Made by a program: the position numbers and the translations under genes
The notes under the pieces: model-generated
Told to the model about the DNA's origin: nothing
The model's input: the letters and a program-made list of their open reading frames with translations, nothing else
Databases searched by the model: none
Assembly (NCBI GenBank): GCA_028023455.1
Contig: JAQFVV010006294.1
Location: 4,121,001 to 4,185,000, forward strand
Source of the DNA: Epiperipatus broadwayi
Lineage: Eukaryota; Onychophora; Udeonychophora; Euonychophora; Peripatidae
Length of the DNA: 64,000 bases
Reading direction: 5' to 3'
Shown here: in pieces, positions 23,536-35,592 of the stretch
Layout: each line of letters starts with the position of its first letter
How positions within the stretch are numbered: position 1 is the first letter of the stretch

Positions 23536-23819
23536 ATATGCCACTAGATCAAAGCTGTCATAAAGTTACAAATGATTATACAGTTATATATGATAAATTT
23601 AAAGTAGAAAAAAAAACAAAAATAATAAACATAATGAGCATATTCCCTTAACCATAACCACATATATATAAAACACAATTAACCTCTGTTAACCCCAACA
23701 TCCAACATGAGTGCCCATGTCCCATAAATGGCCTAGCATAGATAAATAATACTGTTTGAGACAAAATTACTGTAAATGCCTAAAATGCGTAATAATAAAG
23801 AGTTGAAGTTGTTGAGCAG

Positions 23820-24560
23820 TGTAAAGGGAGAGATGACCAAAATAAATATAATAAATAAATAAAAAAGATATAATAAAGTGCAATAAGAGTGAAATGTAAA
23901 TAAAAAGGAGAGAGCAGAGAAATTTTGTTTTGTTTATTAGTATGGTAGGGGTTTTAGATAAGTCAGATAGGGAAGTAGAGAGAACTGAGGAATTTCAAAG
24001 TTAGGCAGACAATTTGTTCGAATTCAAATAAATTGAAAAATAAATGCAGACACAATCTAAAACATAAATGGAGATAGAAAAATCACAAAGTAAAGTTGAA
24101 GAAAAGAAAGTTTAAAGTAGAATAGGAAAGAGCAGGGTAGACAAAAAATAAAAAATAAACACATTAAATAAAATAATAAAGCAAAATAAGAGTTAAATGA
24201 CAGATTAGATAAAGTAATAGAAGAAAGTAAAGTATGGCAAAAAGAGATAATGGAAAGCCAGGAAGGACAATAAAGGTTAGAGAAAAAGTTTCAGTCTGAA
24301 TGGACTATGATACAATATGAGATTAGGCTAGAAGTTAGCAAAAATATGGAGTGAGTAGAGCCAATAAGAAGGATCAGATAAAGGAATAGAAAACATAAAA
24401 ATAGTACAGTTAAAGGAGCACAGAATTATCACGAGAAAAGATAAGAGATAATAAAGCAGAAGACGAAAGGTAATAAAAATTCTGAAAGTAGAAACAAATG
24501 ATATAGTCAAGAGAATAAAGCAAATAGAATTCAAATTTAAAAAAAAAGAAGACAGAGGGA
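23820..24560 (+). other. Purine-rich interior of the LTR element
   Basis: A- and G-rich plus strand (AAAGAGATAATGG, AGAGCAGGGTAGAC and similar) without a usable frame; position suits a decayed gag/pol region. Confidence 0.4.
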
Positions 24561-24565
24561 TTGGT

Positions 24566-24900
24566 TTGTCAGGCCATGAGGGTGGTGGCGCGAATGTAAG
24601 CACATTGGGCCAAAATAACCCGTTCAATGTAAACCAATTTTTAAAGATTCACATGTTTGCTGGTCATGTGGGAGTATTAAAACAGAAGAGACAAAGAAAA
24701 CTCAACAGTAAGTTTGAATTGGGTGATAGCATCATGATAAAAACTAGTCCTGTAAGCCAACCAGAGAAACATATATACAAAAAGTTTCAGCAGATTTACG
24801 GCAGCTCATATATTATAGTGCACTAATATGTTAATAATGCTGTTTTCATGGCAAAAGACAATGTGAAAAAAGGAACTTATAACGCATGATCTCTAAAATT
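24566..24900 (+). pseudogene. Ty3/Gypsy integrase C-terminal fragment
   Basis: An open frame to 24,826, then the same frame through stops. Peptides: LNSKFELGDSIMIKTSPVSQ, KKFQQIYGSSYIIV, then NVKKGTYNA.SLK. The order F..GD.V.IKT..S....KKF..IY.G.Y.I....(K/R)GTYN...LK is that of the integrase C-terminal domain of many animal Gypsy elements. The DDE core is not present. Confidence 0.6.
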
Positions 24901-25251
24901 AGTCAAAAAAAAAAAAACCGCCTGACAAAATTTAAGTGGGTCAGAACAATATGAGCAGACTCTCGGGTGATAATAAAAGAAAAAAAATCTCGACCTCAGA
25001 CTTTGAAAATGGAAATAAATTAAAAAGAAATAAAAAGTAAAATTTAAATAGAAAAAAAAAATTAACTAAAACAACCCAGCTTGTAGTTGCCAATAAGGCA
25101 ATATAGCAAGACCATAAAGATAGATAAGTGAATAATAATCATATATAAATGATGGTTGTGTGGAAATAGTTGAGTGTGTGTGAAAGGATGTTGAGAGATT
25201 AGTGGAGTCAATGTATGTTTGTTTAATCCATTTCTTTGTGGGAAAAAATGA

Positions 25252-25479
25252 CCCATACAGGATCGGGGGCATCCAGTTATTTTCAAGGATGAGGATACAA
25301 TAGAGAAAGTCCTGGACTCACCCAATGCACTGGAAGAGAAATTCCCAGCCTATTATCATAAATTAAGCATGCTGGAAGAAAAATTCCCAATTTATAAGCA
25401 CAAACGAAATGCACTGGAAGAAAATTCTCAGCTTATGGTTGTAAATCCATATGCTGGAAGAAAATTTCCAGCACATTAG
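25252..25479 (+). CDS. 76-codon open frame with repeated LEEKFP motif
   Basis: Not recognised. The frame begins PIQDRGHPVIFKDEDTIEKV and then has tandem units NALEEKFPAYYHK and SMLEEKFPIYKHK, a third unit frameshifted by one lost A (ALEENSQ), and a fourth as AGRKFPAH before TAG. At DNA level there are four copies of a roughly 40-bp unit (25,324-25,480). It lies between the integrase fragment and the 3' LTR, where an extra ORF or untranslated repeats would sit. Confidence 0.4.
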   Translation, partial: PIQDRGHPVIFKDEDTIEKVLDSPNALEEKFPAYYHKLSMLEEKFPIYKHKRNALEENSQLMVVNPYAGRKFPAH

Positions 25480-26601
25480 TATTATTAAACTTAGTTTAAG
25501 TCAATTGGTCAGTAAAAGTATTCTGCCATTCGCAGAGTCCAAATCCCACATCCATAGTGATAAAATTTATCCCTGAGTGATCTCCACAAGTGAAATTAAA
25601 TTGGTTTGATCAGCATAAAATCCAGCCGTAATCTAAGAAAATTGTCACCCTCTGTAGCTTTATTGTATTCCATCACTAGTAAGATTGATATATAAAAAAA
25701 TAAAATAAAAAACTGCAATCATTAGAGTTAAAATTGATCAATATCCAATTGATGCCATTTTATCTCTCAAACTGAGGGGTGTGTGATATAATATGGTGTA
25801 ACACACACATATATATGCATTACATGTGCATCATAGTGTGAAAAAAATAAAATAAAAAGAAAGATGGATAAAGAAAATAATTTTTAAAAAATATGCTAAA
25901 AAAAAGAATTGATAATAGAAATTAAATCAATTAGATTTTTTTTTGATTGATAAGGGAGGGGAAAAAGAATCTGATTTAAATTAAAATTATAATTAAAGAA
26001 TAAATGGTATAAAAGAAATAAATGTCAAAATATAATGTAAATAAAAATAAAAATGGAATTCAAAGTAGAAATAAACAATAAATGGATTAATAAAAAAATA
26101 ATCTTTGTAAACTATCTCATTGGCAGGAATGCTATTACATTTTGAAACATTCCTGGCCGATAAGATAATAGATTAATCTAAGAACAAGTAAGATTAATCA
26201 TTTAAGTAAAAACTAAAAATGTAATAAAAGTGAACAATGGAAGAGGAAGGCATAAAAATGATAGCTTGAAAGTTGAAAGGACAGTTAGTTTTTTTGAAAA
26301 GTTAGTGATATCACGTTACAGTTTTTTACAATTTTTTTTATAACGTTAAGAGTCGGAAAAGCAACATGTGTTGCTAAGAGAACTACAGGAATGCCAAACT
26401 AGGTTTCGTGTCCAGGTCCTCATCACCATCACTCTCTCTCTCCTGCTATCAATGCCTCACATGTAATATAAACTCCACTGTATACTCTCTCCTATTGTCA
26501 CTCAGAAGCACTGAAGAAGAAAAAAAAACCGTCACTGATAACCAAATGGCCAACTATGAGGAACATCAGAAGCATCAGAAACTTAAATGACCACAAACCG
26601 T

Positions 26602-26611
26602 AGAAGGGGGA
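26602..26611 (+). promoter_or_regulatory. Polypurine tract
   Basis: AGAAGGGGGA one base before the TGTTCAAATTG start of the 3' LTR, as expected for plus-strand priming. Confidence 0.55.
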
Positions 26612-26612
26612 C

Positions 26613-27941
26613 TGTTCAAATTGTCAAAATAGATGATGTCATATCCAAGTTAAAACACCTAGGTAAAAATAAAATATTCTAACGTTGTTGATAAATGTCT
26701 AGACATTATTTAACAGCAAATGGGATTATAAGAAAGGACTATTAATATTACAAATGTAAGAATTATAAGGAAAATATGCACTGAATTAATTCTTGTTTGA
26801 ACAATATTTAGTTTGTTTGCTAGTTATTGTAAGTTTATTTTACTGTGTTAAATATATATGTGTCATTGAAGCATTAAATGATTATGTGTAGGAATAAAAA
26901 GTATTTGCTTAATACTATTTAGTCTGTTATCTTTTTTTTACCTGCATTACCATGATTACATATGTTGATATATACTCTTTATTAATGTGCTGGGTCCTCT
27001 CGTTCTGCTCCCCCCCCCCCCCGGAGTATTGGAGCTAGTCTGGGTAAGTTTTTCAAGCACTGGATTTTGCATTGCCTTTTGTCCAAGCCTTCCAGTCCTA
27101 TAAAGCCGGGGTGGCCCAACAAGTCGATCGTGATCCACTGGTCGATCACGAGGCCAATCTGACAAGAACTGCGGATAACAAGTGAAACAAATTAAGTCAG
27201 ATTTTCAAGTTTTTTTGTTCTAAATTTTTTTTCAATTCTAGATAGGTGAAATCCACTAAATCATATCATTACTGAAAATAATACTTTTAATCTTGGCTTA
27301 ATGTAGCTAATTTGAATTAATAAATATTGTTAATAATTACTCGTGTTGCTTTAATTCCCCCAGACATGAGTTTTTTGACCCGTTAAATAATTATTTTTTA
27401 CTAGGTAAATATATAAAAATAGTACGCATTTCACAACTTGCTCCAGTTAGATTATGCCTATGACAACAAGTTGATTGCAACACATTTTCAAAATAAAAAG
27501 TAGATTTTGTGAACACAAAAGTTGGCCACCCCTGCTATAAAGGTTATATACCAGATGGTACCTGAGATTGATTCTCAAAAAAAAAATAAAGTGCCTTAGG
27601 ATGATTGGCATGGTCCCAACAATCATAGAGGGGTGGCTATGATCAGGAAAAATGATCGGGATTGTGCATTCGTGTAGTCTCAATTTGATAATAGGTATGC
27701 TTGATAATTAATCTATTAATAATATTCTACCCCTCTACTTGAGTGTATGACCACTGAGTCAAAGCTATCATAAATTTACAAATGAGTATATAGTTATATG
27801 TGATAAATTTAAAGTAAAGAAAAGATAAAAAATAATAAACATCATGGGTGTATACCATTAACCTTAGCCCTTGTATAACCTTAACTATAGATAAAAAACC
27901 TCTACAACCACAGTTACTGACTTTCCTCCATGATCGTTATA
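26613..27941 (+). repeat. 3' LTR, interrupted by a hAT MITE
   Basis: About 900 bp once the MITE (27,106-27,534 plus target duplication) is removed. Starts TGTTCAAATTG and ends near CGTTATA; aligns with 22,638-23,513. Confidence 0.65.
27106..27534. mobile_element. hAT MITE with perfect 8-bp target duplication
   Basis: Ends CCGGGGTGGCCCAAC and (inverted) CAGGGGTGGCCAAC; CTATAAAG is repeated exactly at 27,098-27,105 and 27,535-27,542. The 5' LTR at about 23,115-23,125 is the empty site. Confidence 0.85.
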
Positions 27942-27942
27942 G

Positions 27943-28749
27943 TATAAAAATAAACAAAATATGACATAACTTTCACATAAACCTTGGTAACTATATAAGG
28001 ATAATACATGAAAAAACTTCAAACATAAGATTTATTTAATATTAAATCAAAAGCTTTGCCTTATAGTTATTGCAATCATCCTTAAGTCCATATGCAATTT
28101 GTATCTCAATTATTTTGTATAGTGAATGGATATCAATACAGAAAATATTTATTTTACTTATTTATTAAGGTTTGCTGGACTATAAATTTTTCAATAAAAT
28201 ATACGTTTTATTAATCTTCTATGTCTTATTAACTATTCCACAAAGTTGATAACAAAGCAGCTGTGAATAACTTTTTGATACAAAAACTTTTACTGTGAGA
28301 GAATCAACAGCTTACAGCAGGGGTCCCCCCAAGAGAACAGTTGTTGCTGCTTTCACTCAATATATAATGCACCAATATTCTGGTAAATGTTTACAACATT
28401 ATATTTCAAAAATATTTCTCTATGACACTTGATTAAAATAAAAATTAGAAAAAGCAATAATATTATGATGCTTATGTTATGCATTCAAATTTAGGTTAAC
28501 ATTTTTATTGATTATATGCTTTTAAATAAAATACTATCAAGACCATAAATATGGTTTCTAAAGACTACAGCTATACTTTATTTTATTTAATATTGCATTA
28601 ATAAAAAATTATTAGTATAGTGTACTTTTTGTAAATTAAAATTTTGTATAGTTTGACATTAAATTAAAATGTTTTTACAACTGACATTTTATAAAGTCAA
28701 AAAAAAAAAAGCTAAAAATAAAAAAAATTTTAAATTAAAATTAACTAAC
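27943..28749. other. AT-rich intronic DNA
   Basis: No gene. CAGGGGTCCCCCC at 28,318 resembles one hAT end only. Confidence 0.5.
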
Positions 28750-28881
28750 CTTTGGTTTTCTTATTGTTGATAATTCTTCCAAAGAATTTGTTTGAATGAG
28801 TCTCTGTAATACCGACTCAAAAGACTTTGCTTTGATGCTGGCAGGACAAAAACCAATAGCAGGACAAATAACATTTGGATC
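28750..28881 (-). CDS. PSAP: Prosaposin-like exon, domain 2 part d and interdomain linker
   Basis: 44 codons, phase 0-0, acceptor CATTAAG|GATCC and donor AAG|GTTAGT. It starts DPNVICPAIGFC, almost the same as the closing exon of domain 1, and completes the six cysteines of domain 2. The remaining 32 residues form a longer linker (LQRLIQTNSLEEL, then RKPK) than the one after domain 1. The next exon begins TDPATYC, so the linker leads straight into domain 3. Confidence 0.9.
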
Positions 28882-28979
28882 CTTAATGATATATATGCAT
28901 AGAAGTGTTAGATAGATAGATATATTTATAATAATATATAAATATACAAAGAGAAAAAAATAATAAAGTATACACTCAC

Positions 28980-29039
28980 AATTTGATTTAGAATATAATA
29001 GCAAATTACATCAATGTATGTGGCGACAAGTTGATGGCA
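28980..29039 (-). CDS. PSAP: Prosaposin-like exon, domain 2 part c
   Basis: 20 codons, phase 0-0, acceptor ATTGCAG|TGC and donor ATT|GTGAGT. It begins CHQLVATYIDVICYYILNQI: cysteine first, then V at +4 and Y at +7, exactly as in 42,234-42,175. A second cysteine (residue 13) is not part of the usual six. It was found by position and pattern rather than by a long open frame. It sits 98 bp upstream of the next exon, which supports the call. Confidence 0.8.
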
Positions 29040-30189
29040 CTGCAATTATATATATATATATGAATACTTTAAAATCAATAAAAAAAAATGTACATTAAAT
29101 GGTATTCATTTATGCTTTATTCTAAACAAATAATTTTAATATGTCACAAACAAGTAGAAATCAATATGCATATACATTTAATAAAATATGATTAATATTT
29201 TAACATAGCAGTCACCATTTTAAATATTTCATGAGTTTTACATTCAATTCAATTCAATACTTTAAAACTATAATCTTCCCAAGTGATTGAAAATAATAAT
29301 AAAAAGTTTGCATAAATGTTTCTAACTCTGTTTAACTTACCTTATATTAAATCAAGCAAATTAAATACACAAATCATTAAAATTTGTTTAAAAACCACTG
29401 CAGATTCAAAACAAAATTTTTGAAAACTATCCTATGAGTTTTGCCTTATTTTTTATTCACCTAACATTGCACAATTTAATCTATGATTATTGTAATCAAC
29501 AAACAGCAAAATATAAATAATGAACAACTGTTACAATACGTAAGTACGACTTAAGACTTGTGCACTAAGCATAATACATTCAATTTATAGACTGTATTTT
29601 CTATGATTATTTTTGTATTTAGCTACTTTACTACTCGAGACAAGAAAAAATGAATGGTATATCCTACTTAATTATGAATGTCATAATTAAAATAAAAAGC
29701 TAATATTCTGAGTTCTGAATATTTGGTCCAGTGAATACACTAACTGAAAGATTCTAAATGCAATTTACGTTTATTTAAATAAATAAATATAAAGATTTAT
29801 TAGCTAAATTCAGAAAAAGTTGAATTCCCGATATATATAAAATATGAAGAGCAAATCATCATGATCTTCCATTTCTTGCTTGCCTCATGCTATGTCAAAT
29901 ACTTTTTGTGATATAATGTGACACTATTTTCATTTGTCTAAAAATATTTTTACATTCTACACTACAAATAATGGTACACATGCACTCAAATAAAAAAATC
30001 CAATTTATGTAAAAATGTTAAGAATAGATCCTTTTTCTTAAGCAACTTATATGCATTATAAAGTAGCCTTAATATTAGTATTCTGAGAGGGAGAGAAACT
30101 ATTAAAGGGTATCATTTTAATAATAACTTCCTTTTTATTCAATTATTATCAGTATTATTTAAATATTTATTTGATTTTTAAATCATTAA
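29040..30189. other. AT-rich intronic DNA
   Basis: Includes a (TA)n tract at 29,047. No bounded element. Confidence 0.5.
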
Positions 30190-32230
30190 AAATGTATCTG
30201 ATGGGCTAAAAGTATACATATAAAACATATCTTTGATTTCTGTATATGAAAGTACAGATGAAATACCAGATAAAGCAAATAAATAAAAGACTGAAAGATA
30301 AGATGGTTGTGAAAAAGTAAAAACAAATAAAATATATAGACTAGAGATAAAAATAAAAATAATGGTGAAGATATTGTTGTTAAGCCCAAGTAGCATTATA
30401 ATAAATGGTGGATTGTTGATCATTACTCTAAAAGAATTCCCAAAAGATCTGGTTGTTATTTGAGTATATATATAATAATTAATAAACACGAAGAGATTTA
30501 AATAAAAAACATGTATGAAAAAATTAAGAAAATCATTAAAAAATATAAAAAAATAATCATATAATGATACTATAGATTGATAACATCATGAAATCATAGG
30601 TTATATATAACAAAATTGTAGAAAATTAAGACTTAAAAGAAAAAAAGAAAAAAACAGATTTTTGTTGACAAAATTATATGAGAAGACAAAATATATGGAA
30701 GATTCACACAAAAAAAACTCTAGATGACAATTAAGATTCCAATTAGATTGTTTTGATTTAAAAGTAAATGAAATTTAAAAAGTAGTATTATGAATGGATG
30801 CAAATATTTAGGAGTCATTAAATATTTACATCAAAATTTAGTAATCAAATAAGCCAATTGATAAATTAAAATGAAACATTAGAGAAAACTTTCAACATGA
30901 ATAAAAAAAAAAAGTGAAAATAGCAGTAGCCTGATGATGTAAGTTACTCAAAACAAAAAAAATTAAAAACTTTGAATTAATAACAAGATAAATAAAATGT
31001 TGGGAAACATGATGAGAAAATTTGAATTATGTAAAAGAAAAAATACTTTCAAATTAATAAAAACATAAAATAAACCTAGAAAAAAATAGTTACAAAGAGA
31101 TGCAAAAATAAAAAAATTACAGAAAAAAAAAAAGAGTAATTTCAATTTAATTTAATATACAGAAGAATAAATAAAGTTTGGAGCAGTAAAAATTGAAATG
31201 ATTAAAGATAGAAATGATAAATTATTAATAAAAAAAAGAACATGTGATGATATGGTAAGAAGAATTTGTGATTTATATGATAATAAATCTTTATTAATAT
31301 GAACTGAAAAAGAAAATCTAATTAAGTAAAAATGAAGTAGAATCTACCGTAATGAAGAAAGAACTTCCATAAGATTTAATTTAGATAAAAAGTGGCAAAG
31401 CTCAAGAAACTGAGATATTTCAGTTGAATTATCAAAAGACTATAGTAATAAAAAGTTGAAAACAAATTAATAAATATTTGTATTGCATTTTATAACACAA
31501 TAAATTCATAAAATACTGATACTAGTAGAAAAAAAAAAAATTTAATAATAGATGGGAATTAGCATAATTGGTTTATTCATGTACACATGAGTAAAGAAAT
31601 GTATTTAAAACAGGTATGTTCCCATATGAAGACAAAAATTGAATTTAGAAAAAGCATAAGAGAAACAATTGAAGAAATGAGAGGCAAATATCTAATTTAG
31701 ATATTCTTAAAAAATAATATGATAAAAATAAATTAGATTGCTTCATTGGATATATTGAAAATGAAAAATAAAAACCAGAAATTAGAGAAACTTATTAGAA
31801 AATTTGATTCAGAAATTCTTTTTGTAAAAGTAAATCCCACTCTTACAGAAAAGATATATAAACATAAGGTGATTAAATGTGTTAATCATCTCTGCTTCTT
31901 TAATAAACATCCAGATTAGTTATTAAATGTTTATTATAAAAGATAAAAATGAATTAACATCAAAGTAGGAATGTTCATTGAAAAATAACTGTTGTGATAT
32001 ACTTGCAGCTAGTGATAGCAAAATGTTATAAAGAATAAAAATAAATACAAATAAAAGTAAAGCTGGAAGAACAAAAGATTGAAAAATATATATTAATAGT
32101 AAGCACTAAACAAAAAAAAAATATATTGATGCTTTTAAATATTTGAGAATTTAGTTAATAAACTAATTATGGAAGGATTTAGACTGGGAATTGCAAAGAT
32201 TAAACACATTTTTTAATGTGGATAGTGGTT
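30190..32230 (+). pseudogene. Decayed RTE-like LINE, plus strand
   Basis: Stop-filled but readable fragments in order: ISLISVYESTDEIPDK (30,225-30,275, like the VYAPT of RTE endonuclease), NNGEDIVVKPK (30,358-30,390), YSKRIPKRSGCYL (30,420-30,460), EMIKDRNDKLL and ICDLYDN (31,195-31,290), LAASDSKML and INTNKSKAG (32,005-32,062, after RT motif C), DAFKYLRI (32,130-32,152). This is endonuclease to RT order over about 2 kb. Confidence 0.45.
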
Positions 32231-32280
32231 ATTTTGTGACTTATTAAAATTAAGATCTTTACCTGATAAATATTTTACTT

Positions 32281-32560
32281 CAGGGGTCCCCAACCCTATG
32301 CTCGCGGGTACCATGGCGCCCGCAGACCATTTTAAGTGTGCCCGCCGCTAACCAAACACGATAAAAAATTATTTATCTGATACAAATAAATTTAATTTTT
32401 AAAATTTCTTATAAATTATTGTATTATATTGTAATCAAATATTAAAATTTTAGTTTTGAAATAAATATTTTTTTGTACATTATGTGTATTATTAACAATA
32501 TCAAACTATAAATTTACATTGAAAAAATAAATGGTGCCTGCCACCTGGCCGGTATTATAG
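32281..32560. mobile_element. hAT MITE fragment
   Basis: Begins CAGGGGTCCCCAACCC, a classic hAT end, followed by GCTCGCGGGTACCATGGCGC. The right end decays near 32,560; no target duplication seen. Confidence 0.55.
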
Positions 32561-33558
32561 AATGTGCTCTTAAGTGCAAAAAAATCTTAAAAACTTTAAA
32601 AGTATGGATTTGGATTGGAGAAAAAAAAAGTTAAAAAATAAGATTAGCATTATAAGAGTACTAATATGACATGTGAAAAAGAAGATTTATTGAAAACATT
32701 ATGAAGAGGAAAAGAAATTAGATTGGACATATACGCAAATATTTTTTGTCTGATATTAATTATCAAATTATTAATTACCCTTTTATATATTTTAAGTGTT
32801 GCTAATATAACTTCCAATAAATGATGCTACCTATCTTGTATGACACTTGATGTTATCATAATTATGTAATTCTTGATGATTACTGTTTGCTAGAAAACAT
32901 TTTTATTTATATGCTTTTATAAAAAGCATATAAATAAATAAGTTTTACTGAAAATATCATTATTATTCTTTTATAGTATGCTTATGAGAGAATGGAAAAT
33001 ACTAGTAAAATTTTGCAAAAATATAGAGAATAATATATATATATATAAGTATAAATATGAGTGTTTTCTATCATAAAACAGCATATAAAATTTATATTGG
33101 TATATGTTGGAAACCATTACTTCCTTTCCTTTTTTTTAAGCTACTAAGAACTTATCCTGGTTTTATCTGCTTTCATGGATACTTGCATTAGAAATAATAA
33201 TTTACTTTATAATCATATATTCAAGAGCAATTAATAGTAAGCCTGAATAAACAATGATGCTAGATGGAAGTGTCATATTCAAGCCCCCAGGGTATTTTCT
33301 GGCTATTGCTCTTCATTGATATAATTTTCCAGTATTTCAGTCTAAGATATAGTAATATATATAAAAAGTCTTTTGTTAGTATTGTAACTCATAGTAATTC
33401 TTATTATCATTTACGTTAAAGAAATTCACTGTAAGAAACTTACTTCAGAGATTTTGGTTAAAATTTGAGATATTATTCAATCTTTTTTTGTAGGATTATT
33501 TTGTAGTATTTCAATCGACAGAATATTAATATCATTAAGATTGTTTAATAGCCTACAA

Positions 33559-34067
33559 CAGTGTTCTTCAACCCTTGGTCCGCGGCCCGGCACCCGCGGA
33601 ACTTTTCTGCAGGTCCGCGTGCTAGACGGGCAGTAAAAAGTTTGTAATAATAAGAGTTTAAACTTTTAATTAATATAGCCAATTTTTATTTATTTTTTCA
33701 TCTCATTTTTACCCAATTAAAAAAAAAAGAAAACAGAACGAAAACAAAATCTAATCAATCATTCATAAATTAATTTGTTTTTCTAGTTATCACAGATGTT
33801 TATGGTGGGGTGGGGTAGAATTAAATTTTTTATTACTTTTCTAAAAAAATTAAAAAAAAAGTTTTTTATTATATAAACTCCATATATATATAAAAGTTTA
33901 TCTTATATATTTAACATTGTTGTTTTGTTCAGTTACAACAATTATGCTTATCTTTAAGAAAATTTATCTATAGACTTCTGCGAAATCTTATCCTTATTTT
34001 TGCGGGTCCGCGGAACCATATCCTTATTTTTACCGGTCCGCAGGTGTGAAAAGGTTGAAGACCACTG
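33559..34067. mobile_element. hAT MITE with 8-bp target duplication
   Basis: Ends CAGTGTTCTTCAACCC and (inverted) CAGTGGTCTTCAACC; subterminal GGTCCGCGG motifs on both sides. Flanks GCCTACAA and GTCTACAA agree at 7 of 8. 509 bp, no transposase. Confidence 0.85.
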
Positions 34068-34369
34068 GTCTACAATGATCAATTTGTCTTGCTTTACCTT
34101 GAAAACTTTGCAAAATCTTTTGTTTAAATGAACATAATAAAAATTAACCAAATGAAATAATTCTAATATCCAGAATAAGTATTAAAATTATAAAATATTT
34201 CCGAAACATGCCTATTAATGTAAATAATAAGAAATAGAAAATTAAATATTACTATTGCCAATCAAAACATATAGATGACTAAACAATGAACAACACTTAC
34301 AAATAAAGTGCAAAGTCTATTTTCTAAAGCTTTCTTCAATGTAAAAAATGTTTTAATAATAAGTATCCT

Positions 34370-35592
34370 AAAATAAATATATGTATCAGTTTTATATAAA
34401 ATTTTTACCAAGATAATTACAACTCGTCTACAGAGAACCTTGGATTTTCACCAACCAAGAGAACAAGCTGGATTTAAAAGTGGTTTTAGTACAGTAGATC
34501 ATATTCAAGTATTGAGAGAAGTTATAGAAAGGACAAATGAATATGAGTTGTCATTATGTTTTGGATTTGTAGATTATGAAAAGGCATTTGATTCTATAAA
34601 CATTTCTTCAGTGATTAAAGCATTGGATCATCAAGGTATAGATCCAGGATATTGTCATATTTTAAAGAATATTTATAAAAATGCAACAGCAACAATTAGA
34701 TTACATAATGATACTGGGAAAGTCAACATTGAGAAAGGTGTAAGACAAGGTGACTCCATATCTCCAAAACTTTTTACAGCAGTGCTGCAAGAAGTATTTT
34801 GTGGATTAAAATGGGAAACTAAAGGAGTGAAAGTAAATGGAGATTATTTAAGTCATTTAGATTTCGCAGATGATGTAGTTGTTTTTGCAAATAATGCTTC
34901 CGAGCTGCAGGAAATGTTGCAGGAGTTATCAGATGAAAGTAGGACTAAAGATAAATGTTAAAAAGACTAAAGTAATGTTTAATCGATTTGCTCAAAATAT
35001 GAAAATAAAGATTGATTATGATGAATTAGAAGAAGTTAAGAGAGGAAATTAATCATAGAATTAAACTTGGTTGGAGTGCTTTTGGTAGAAATAACTTGAT
35101 ATTAAAAGGAAATATGCCTATGTCTTTGAAAAGAAAGGTTTTTAACAAATGTGTTTTACCAGTTCTTACTTATGGATCTGAGACTTGGACACTTAATAGA
35201 AGATCAATACAGAGACTTCAGACCACTCAAAGAAGTATGGAGAGATGTATGTTGGGAGTAATAAGAAGAGATCGAAAACGCAATGTATGGGTAAGAGAAC
35301 AAACAGGTGTTACTGACCTCATTGAAAAAATTAAAAGATTGAAGTGGAGTTGGGCTGGACATATTGCTAGAAGAGATGATAATAGATGGACAATTGAAAT
35401 TTTAAACTGGATTCCAAGAGATTGTAAAAGACCCAGAAGGAGACCACATGTAAGATGGATGGATGAAATAAGAAAATGTGTAGGGGTGATGTGGAGAAGA
35501 GAAGCTAAAGATCGGAGAAGATGGATTAAACTTGGAGAGACCTTCATCCTGCAGTGGATTGATAATGGTTGATAATGATGATGATGATGATT
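34370..35592 (+). pseudogene. 5'-truncated RTE-clade LINE (reverse transcriptase and 3' end)
   Basis: The frame enters as VSVLYKIFTKIITTRL, then REQAGFKSGFSTVDHI. RT motif A is FVDYEKAFDSI (about 34,565-34,600), motif B GVRQGDSISPKLF (34,738-34,776), motif C FADDVVVF (34,862-34,886). A one-base shift near 34,938 moves it to GLKINVKKTKVMFN. A deletion near 35,040 removes the region where YLG is expected. Another frame then runs EEINHRIKLGWSAF, VLTYGSETWTL, KRLKWSWAGHIARR to QWIDNG-stop at 35,572. The (GAT)n tail at 35,565-35,592 is typical of RTE/BovB-like elements. The N-terminal endonuclease is missing; the copy is dead but fairly young. Confidence 0.9.

Larger units (their letters stand above)
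22378..27941 (+). mobile_element. Ty3/Gypsy-type LTR retrotransposon, decayed
   Basis: Two related terminal blocks (22,638-23,513 and 26,613-27,941) flank a 3.1-kb interior with a PBS-like site, an integrase C-terminal fragment and a polypurine tract, in correct plus-strand order. A partial LTR copy (22,378-22,637) abuts the left LTR. Gag, protease, RT and most of integrase are absent or unreadable. It sits in the 13.6-kb prosaposin intron, antisense to the gene. Confidence 0.65.

Noticed and set aside
25062-25325. Minus-strand frames of 68-87 codons at the end of the LTR interior
   Set aside because: Antisense to the LEEKFP frame and without any recognisable domain.
28318-28345. hAT element starting CAGGGGTCCCCCC
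   Set aside because: Only one end, no inverted partner or target duplication.
29530-29573. Alternative part-c exon starting CTSLKSYLRI after TTAG
   Set aside because: Cysteine-to-tyrosine spacing is off by one and there is no donor; 29,039-28,980 fits exactly.
30178-30489. 103-codon minus frame rich in I, F, L, Y
   Set aside because: Shadow of the plus-strand LINE relic; hydrophobic run follows from AT-rich codons.
33443-33490. Minus block ending ISQILTKISE|GTAAGT
   Set aside because: Looks like saposin helix 3 but has no cysteine and a stop right upstream in frame.
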